Source: Chara braunii (Eukaryota > Streptophyta > Charophyceae > Charales > Characeae). From it: a stretch of 23,390 nucleotides of DNA. The stretch's first letter is position 1; each line of letters starts with the position of its first letter. The DNA lies in assembly GCA_003427395.1 (NCBI GenBank), contig BFEA01000020.1, positions 156,893 to 180,282 on the forward strand, given 5' to 3'. Below the pieces are notes generated by a model. That model had not been told where the DNA came from and did not search any database. It saw only the letters and a list, made by a program, of their open reading frames with translations. Below, piece after piece: positions 17,841 through 23,390 of the stretch. The translations under genes were made by a program, and so were the position numbers.

Positions 17841-20800
17841 GCCTTGGTTGACCCAGTCAAACTCAGGCTATACTGCCTTCCTACCAGATGCAACCCCACA
17901 ATCTACTTTCAGTCAAACAACAAAGCTGAAACTGATTTCACACACACATTCCTTTACTTAGTCCGGATTGTGTCTTGAAAGGCAAACTGAAAGTCAAACT
18001 AGGGAGACAGGTAACATACTCAGTCAAAACATGCGATGGGCAATACAAATAGGGTTATAATCTGGGTTTGTAGAAGGAAAGCAATGGTCACCTTTCAGTT
18101 CCTTGCCTCCAGAACTCCTGAGTTCCGGTAGAGCTCCCGCAATCGGTGGGCAGACTCCCCACAGAGTCTTGCTGCGGTCGTACGGGTTGCAATCTCACCT
18201 GCCGTCTTCCTCTCAGAACAGGACTTAGACTTAGAGTAAGGGGGATAGGAAGAGAAATTTTAAGCCTCTCAGATCCCAGGGTGGTGCACTCAGACTCGCG
18301 CGAGAGGGCCTTGTAACCTCGACGCTCCTGAGGGCCCCGCAATGGCAGCCAAAATATATAGCAGCTCGGTCAATTCTGAAGCCAAACAGTCGGATGTTGA
18401 CTCTCCAGCGACTCTCCAAGTCGCAGCAATATCCTCAGACTCCACAATGCTCGTACCCCATGCGCGTTCACTATAGATAACTTGCAAGTTAGTGGCCCAG
18501 CACCGACCACTTCAACCGGTCAAACAATCAACGTATCTAGCTATCAGCCAAATCTGTGCCCTGTGGTTGGCCTGTTTGTTGTTTCGGTCAACAAAATGAG
18601 TTGTGCGCTTGCCAGTAGATAAGTCTTCACTCTCCATGGCTGGCCTTCAGTCCTTTAAGTCAAGCAAACGTGATTCACAGTCAACCCTCGCAGCAGCCAC
18701 GTACAACAATAATGTCCGGTCAACAACCCTGTACCTCTTTCAATCAGAACCAGCGGCACTCCGCGCAGCAAACCGACAAACATACAGCGCAGTAATAGCG
18801 CAGCGAAGGTACCTCAACACAACAAGTGTGGCATAACAGCAGCGAAATCCGGCCAGTCATGCAGCAGGTTGCTATAGCAGGACTGCACCTGAAGAACGAG
18901 ACAGGTTGTCAGAATACTGCAAAAAATCTCCCGGTTCACCACCGAAAGCAGAGTCTTAGATCACATTGCTTGCTTAGGAGGCCAGCTTAGCTGAAGTAAA
19001 CCGGAACTGATATGACACTGATTGTTGATCGCATAGTGAGCCTTGACTGTCGCAGCAAGTATGTATCAAACGCCACACTGGCAACCCGAGCATATGCGGG
19101 TGCTGGCTATGCAGATCGCCGCCGTGATCAGGTAGGCACTGCCACTTATTGTTGACCCCCCTCCCCCTCTTTCTTTACTCTCTCTTTTCTTCATCTCCTC
19201 CCAACTTGCTTCAATCTAGGCCATCCGAAGAAGTGAGCATAGTCGCTCTTCTAAGAACGTCTCGGCTCATCCCACATCGCCCGTTGTGCCTCCACATGCC
19301 AGTCCCAACTGCGAAGTGTGGGCCTACCACGATATCTAACTCAGCCCGCCGCACTAGTTCACTGTATTGACTGCGAACAGCTGCCACCAGCCCGCTCCTG
19401 CTCGATTAGCTGCGGATGGCCTTCTCCTGCTCGTTTGGCTGCGGACAGTCTGCTCTCTTTCTCTCTTGCGCTTCCTCCGCCTTCCGCCCAGCGAGTGGCT
19501 GCATCTGGCCATCAACCCTGACCAAGTTCATTCAACCCCTGCCCCCTGCAGTACGAGGGAGGGGACTCGTGGCACGACTATTACTGATGAGTGCGAAGCA
19601 CAGTGCGACCCCAAGTAAGTTCTTGAATCTTCCTTGATTCTTTCCTTTTCTCCGGAGCCAGTTCCGACGTCAAGGTGTGAGTGGACCGCGCAGTCCAACA
19701 CGGCTCGCCTCTCCCACTTACTCGATTGACTGTAAATCGCCCGTTCGTTCGTCCCTTAGGATGTCGCAAAAATGAAAATGAATCTTCCGCTAGAAAGCGG
19801 ATAGATTCCTGTCTCCCAACCATACGCACAGAGTGCTAGGGAGTGGCCTCTCTCACTAATGAGATGAGCAATGCACCGTTCAACATGATTAGGTAAGCCT
19901 TTTTTAATCCCGCGACTGGCTTCCCGTCTATTACATCGATAGGATGGACAAAAAGTCGACTGAATCTTGTGCTAGAGAACACGGAAATATACATTGCTAC
20001 CTTGAAACTCCCCTCCCTCGCAATACTTTCTCTTTCTACCTCCTAAACTACTAACTTCCTACTAATTCTAACTTCAGGATCGGGCTCGCAGCCCCCGAAA
20101 ACCCCCGCTTTGACTCCTCCCTTGCCCAAATCCACTCACTAACGAGCGAGAAAGGCCCTCCTCCCTTTCCTTCGCGGCCGCCTCCTTCCATAGCTCCGCG
20201 CGGCTCGTTTTGCTGCTACCACCTATTCTACTGTCCTAACACCAAACCCGACTTCACCATCATATTCGCCTCGCAGGAAAACCCCTATATCGCATCTTTC
20301 CCCGCCTGATTCCATCAGGGAACGGGCGGGCTATGCGATCTTCACCTTCATCATATCTTCCTCCCGCCATATCTCCGCGCATCTCTTACCTCCGCTAACT
20401 CTCCGTCCTCTCACTCCCTGCCCAAACTAGCTTCCTAAACAGACTCGACCGGGGTCAAAACCCCAGGATAGCCATCTCACCTAATCGATTCCGTTAAGGA
20501 TCGATAGAACCCGGCGTTTTCCTCCATCTTGCCACTCCCTCTGGCTTCGACCATAGCCCATGACTCCCATCTGCACCCAGCGCGGATTCGCGCCAGGTTC
20601 ATTTCACTACTACTATCCACCCGTCGCCTCTCACTAGCACAAACCGGCCGCTGCGCTATCCGCCCACTGCCTGCTCCGCTTTCACCCTGCATGCACTCAT
20701 CGTCTCCCCTGGCCCGGATTCACCATCCCTTCGGCCACCTGTAGCCTAGTGCTGCCTGCCTACTCGCTTGGCTGCGAACAGCACCAGCGAGATCGCAGGA

Positions 20801-21775
20801 TAACCACACTCTTCGAACAACAGCGCGCATGAACGAACTACCGACCGCTTTGGCCCACAGCCGGATGCCACCGTTCGCCCGAAAGGCCACGAAAGCCCAG
20901 TGTGCCGCCTCATTTCTGCACCCCGCCACGAGTCAGGGGAAAGAATAGATGCCCCACACTCTCGACATGCTGGGACGGACCGAAAGCCTCCACCTGTGCA
21001 CGCGGCCCCAAGGGGAACACCCCTCCCTTTTTTTCTCTACCTGACCGCGCCCAGTTGCAGCGGGCACCACCGACAGAAGTCAGCGCGGGCAAAACCCAAG
21101 AGACCCAGGACGATGGCCTTCACAACCCACAACCCAAACGCAGCGGAACCACATTGCACTTCACTCCGTCACGATGTGCAGCATACCGGGACCACAGCAT
21201 GGGGTGGGGGGGGGGGGGGCTTCTGGCATAGCCCGTTGAACCCTTGTCGGGGCCTAATACACAGCCCGCCGGTCTCAACGGGCACACCCACACCTAAACC
21301 CTCGCAACAGACATCCGGTAGCCGGCCATATACCCACAACGGCCCCCACTACATAGGCCTCTTTCCGCCTTGTGGGCTAATTACCCACCGGCCCGTACGC
21401 ACATTGCACCCCCTGGCTCGCACTCCAAAATACTTAAGGTAGGTAATTTTTGCCAGCATCCGTGAGTCAGCCGAAAAAAGGCGCACGCTCAACATCCTCG
21501 ACCGCCGTGGTGACCATTAAGTCCGGCGTCACGTCCGGATTACGCAAAATGTCGGAGACTACAAAGATTAATACAATAATTATTTAATATAAAATATAAA
21601 CAAACGTTGCGCGTCCCGCTGGCCCACGACGCCGCGCACGCCTAGGTAACGCACGGTTGCGCCTCGCCGTCAATACCCCACGCGCGCCACTCACCCTGAC
21701 AAGGACCTATGCTTCCTCTCACGCGCACGCCGTCGGGCGGGCGAGGCTGCACTTGCGCGACTTGCAAAAGGCACG
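17841..21775. other. Long non-coding right part of the nested insertion
   Basis: No protein domain was recognised in any frame. Seen here: small hairpins GAACT/AGTTC (18112-18125) and AGACTC/GAGTCT (18152-18169); the palindrome AACTTGCAAGTT (18479-18490); a pyrimidine-rich tract (19155-19205); intron-like signals (GTAAGT near 19614, CTAACTTCAG near 20068-20077) without a convincing gene; a run of 14 G's (21206-21219); an inverted repeat GCCCGTTGA/TCAACGGGC (21231-21239, 21275-21283); and an AT-rich patch (21565-21605). GC content is higher than in the left half, which may mean the insertion is composite. Confidence 0.5.
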
Positions 21776-21801
21776 CCAAATACCCTTATAAGGGTATTTG
21801 G
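21776..21801. repeat. 26-bp perfect palindrome next to the right end of the insertion
   Basis: CCAAATACCCTTA is followed immediately by its exact reverse complement. As a hairpin it would form an 11-bp stem with a 4-nt loop. It ends seven bases before the inferred insertion terminus, so it is a subterminal structure of the inserted element. Confidence 0.9.
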
Positions 21802-21808
21802 TACGACA

Positions 21809-21812
21809 CCGC
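21809..21812 (+). repeat. Target-site duplication CCGC, right copy
   Basis: Matches 14724-14727. The integrase coding sense resumes here in the register predicted from the left side. Confidence 0.65.
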
Positions 21813-22842
21813 CACCGGACACTTTGGAGTCAATCGCACGATTGGCCGACTTCGCCAACGATTTTGGTGGCCCGGCCTTCTCGGCGACGTCACGCGCTAT
21901 TGTGAGTCATGCGAGGTTTGCCGACGCTGCAAATCCTGCAACCATCATCCGTACGGCAAGTTACGACCATTACCGGTCCCGTTGAGGCGAAGGGAAGCGA
22001 TTGCCATGGACATTACTCGCCCGTTCCCCAAGCACAAGACCGGAGTGGATGGGATTCTCACGGTGGTCGACCGACTCACCAAGTTCGCCATGTTCTTGCC
22101 TTGTCGCTATCATGCCAAGGCACCAGAGTTGGCCGAGGTTCTTTACGCCGGTTGGATTCGAACCAAGGGTTACCCCAAGGAGATCGTCTGCGACCGCAAC
22201 ACCCGATTCATGTCCGATTTTTGGTTGGTGCTCATCAAGCGATGGGGCTCATCTCTCAAGCCCAGTTCAGCTCGCCACCCCCAGACCGATGGCCAAACGG
22301 AGAGGGCGCACCAGACCGCACAGGTTCTCCTTCGCACTCTTATCCGTCCGGACCGGAAGGACTGGGTTGAGTGGCTGCCGGATGTCGAGTTGGCCTACAA
22401 CTCTTCCATCTACCCGGCTATCGGGATATCGCCTTTCGAGTTCGAGCACGGCTCGCCGGTCACTTCACCGTTGGACACTATTACTCCACGAACGGCCGAG
22501 AGCGATGACCATCTTCTTTTCTTGCGTTGGATGCAAGAGCTTCTTGTCAAGGCACGCGACCAAACGACTAAGACGCAGCAGCGCAGGAGCCAGCAGGCCA
22601 ATCGCCAGCGTCTTCATTGCCCATTCCGCGCCGGCGACCTCGTTTGGGTTTCCGCAGCGGAATTCAGCCTTGAACAAGACATCTCGCGCAAGCTTCTCCC
22701 GAAATGGATGGGGCCTTGGCCGATCGTGGCACCCGCTGGGGATGCACCTGAGGGACCTTCCTTCACGATTCAGGTGCCCGCCCACTTGCCCGTCTACCCA
22801 GTCTTTCATTGCTCCAAGTTGGCTCTTTACACGCCAGCGTAA
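21811..22842 (+). pseudogene. pol: Element 2 pol, part 5: integrase
   Basis: The integrase inserts cDNA into the genome. The second His of the zinc finger (TGHFGVNRT) and the CxxC (YCESC) are here; the first His is on the far side of the insertion. Counting from a reference residue at 21709, the catalytic residues are D101 (AMDITR), D162 (VCDRNTR) and E198 (DGQTERA), with 35 residues between the last two, as in DD35E. The GPY/F-like region follows (KWMGPWPIV, then YPVFHCSKLALY). TAA at 22840-22842 interrupts the frame before the tail. The open frame appears to begin at 21709, but its first 34 codons belong to the inserted DNA. Confidence 0.9.
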
Positions 22843-23154
22843 CATGACGATTTTCCCGGGAGACGTTCGCAAGACCCACCCTCCATGGATGGTTTTCAGG
22901 AGGTCGGCGACATCATCTCCCAGCGACGCTACGACAATAGGTCAACCGAGTATTTAGTGCATTTTGCATACTGCACACACCGAGCTGACCGTTGGTTGAC
23001 CCGTGCGGAACTTCAAGCAATAGCTCCAGACGTTCTCGCACGCTACGAACGCAAGATGCAAGGCAAGCCAGTTTTTTTGGTTCCGGGCCACGCCCGCGTC
23101 CAGGTTCCACCTTCAGATCGTCGGCTTCGCCCTCGCCCCGGCTTGACTTCATAA
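22843..23154 (+). pseudogene. pol: Element 2 pol, part 6: chromodomain-like tail
   Basis: It is in the same frame as the integrase, directly after TAA 22840-22842. VGDIISQRRYDNRSTEYLVHF, RADRWLTRAEL and APDVLARYER match the layout of the integrase tail in element 1, with the EYLV and W positions typical of chromodomains of Ty3 chromoviruses. Such tails guide integration to chromatin. The frame ends at TAA 23152-23154, overlapping the polypurine tract by two bases. Confidence 0.75.
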
Positions 23155-23165
23155 GGAGGGGGGGG
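23153..23165 (+). promoter_or_regulatory. Polypurine tract of element 2
   Basis: AAGGAGGGGGGGG directly precedes the 3' LTR. It would prime plus-strand DNA synthesis. Confidence 0.9.
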
Positions 23166-23390
23166 TGTTACATGTTGCGCCTGCACACGAGGGCCATTTT
23201 CCAGGCCCTGCGTCCCTCCGGCTGAAAGCCTGAAAACCAGGGCCTACAGGCCCCGTGACAGTTCAGCCCGAACGCTTGAAAACAGGGGCCTACAATCCCT
23301 GTGTCGTTTCAGACTAAAAATGGCAATAGCCTTTTTAGCCTGAAACGAAGGGCCATTTTCGGTCGTTCATCAGAACGACCGGCCCTGAAA
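23166..23390 (+). repeat. 3' LTR of element 2 (first 225 bp; cut by the window end)
   Basis: It starts TGTTACATGT and aligns to 8171-8416. Compared with the 5' LTR it lacks a 21-bp segment containing half of a palindrome (around 8240-8260) and has one extra G; about ten substitutions were counted by hand. The last 80 bases are identical in both copies. Confidence 0.93.

Larger units (their letters stand above)
14728..21808. mobile_element. Nested 7081-bp non-coding insertion, class unresolved
   Basis: It starts TGTCGAGCGC and ends GGTACGACA, so the ends are TG...CA with a 5-bp inverted repeat TGTCG/CGACA, flanked by CCGC on both sides. Such ends suit an LTR element, but I found no long direct repeat between its first and last few hundred bases (only a shared TACGACA at 14883-14889 and at the right end). 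I saw no transposase, RT or other domain on either strand. It may be a non-autonomous element, a DNA transposon with short inverted repeats, or a composite of several insertions. It holds three structured repeat tracts, listed separately. Confidence 0.7.
8171..23390 (+). mobile_element. Element 2: Ty3/gypsy LTR retrotransposon, right end cut off by the window
   Basis: A 5' LTR begins TGTTAC and ends GTAACA. A PBS follows two bases later, then gag, pol and a polypurine tract. The 3' LTR starts at 23166 and runs to the window end. Without the nested 7081-bp insertion and its duplicated CCGC, the internal part is about 6.6 kb, so with two LTRs the element would be about 9.2 kb, normal for the family. 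Hand alignment of the 225 bp shared by the two LTRs gives about ten substitutions, a 21-bp indel and a 1-bp indel. The insertion is thus fairly old, and the coding region is broken by several frameshifts and stops. Confidence 0.93.

Noticed and set aside
19600-20100. Possible spliced gene (GTAAGT donor near 19614, CTAACTTCAG acceptor near 20077)
   Set aside because: Single signals of this kind are common by chance, and the flanking putative exons carry no recognisable coding sense.
21206-21219. Run of 14 G's as a G-quadruplex signal
   Set aside because: A single homopolymer in draft sequence; length may be an assembly or sequencing artefact.

Overview
The window looks like nuclear DNA of a green plant or streptophyte alga, and it is almost entirely built of nested, decayed retrotransposons. 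I see no host protein gene. The polyproteins are Ty3/gypsy type: the order is protease, reverse transcriptase, RNase H, integrase, with a chromodomain-like tail. Their wording reminds me of charophyte (Chara) elements, but that is memory and not a search result. Scattered N's mark an imperfect draft assembly.

Layout. (1) Bases 1 to about 6623 hold element 1, a Ty3/gypsy chromovirus-like element read on the plus strand. It has a leader with a tandem TTGACC (W-box core) array, a broken gag (943-2949) and a pol in the -1 frame (2907-6623) with four in-frame stops but intact catalytic residues. Neither LTR is recognisable. (2) Bases 6624-8170 are non-coding, with a tRNA-like (SINE-type) sequence on the minus strand near 6955-7026 and a compound hairpin at 7176-7228. 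(3) Bases 8171-23390 hold element 2, a different Ty3/gypsy lineage. Its parts are a 1306-bp 5' LTR (8171-9476), a PBS (9479-9490), a leader with an ACGTCA repeat array (10253-10398), gag with a zinc knuckle (10439-12125), a probable -1 frameshift signal (GGGAAAC plus hairpin, 12116-12157), pol in several frame-shifted pieces, a PPT (23153-23165) and the first 225 bp of the 3' LTR. (4) Element 2 is split at 14727/21809, inside the integrase zinc finger, by a 7081-bp insertion (14728-21808) with TG...CA ends, TGTCG/CGACA terminal inverted repeats and a 4-bp CCGC target duplication. Removing it restores the integrase frame exactly.

The insertion has no recognisable protein and no matching LTRs. 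It does contain three unusual structured tracts: a chain of stem-loops (15181-15561); an alternating A-B-A-B-A array of about 120-bp units (16340-16900); and six hairpins that share a loop core (AAACTTATGG) while their stems differ in sequence yet stay complementary (17177-17840). These, together with the frameshift signal, are the most promising leads.

How the parts work together: in each element Gag would form the particle, and the pol products, reached by a -1 shift, would copy and integrate the element, with the chromodomain steering integration. Both copies are now dead. All structures and repeat counts were found by eye.
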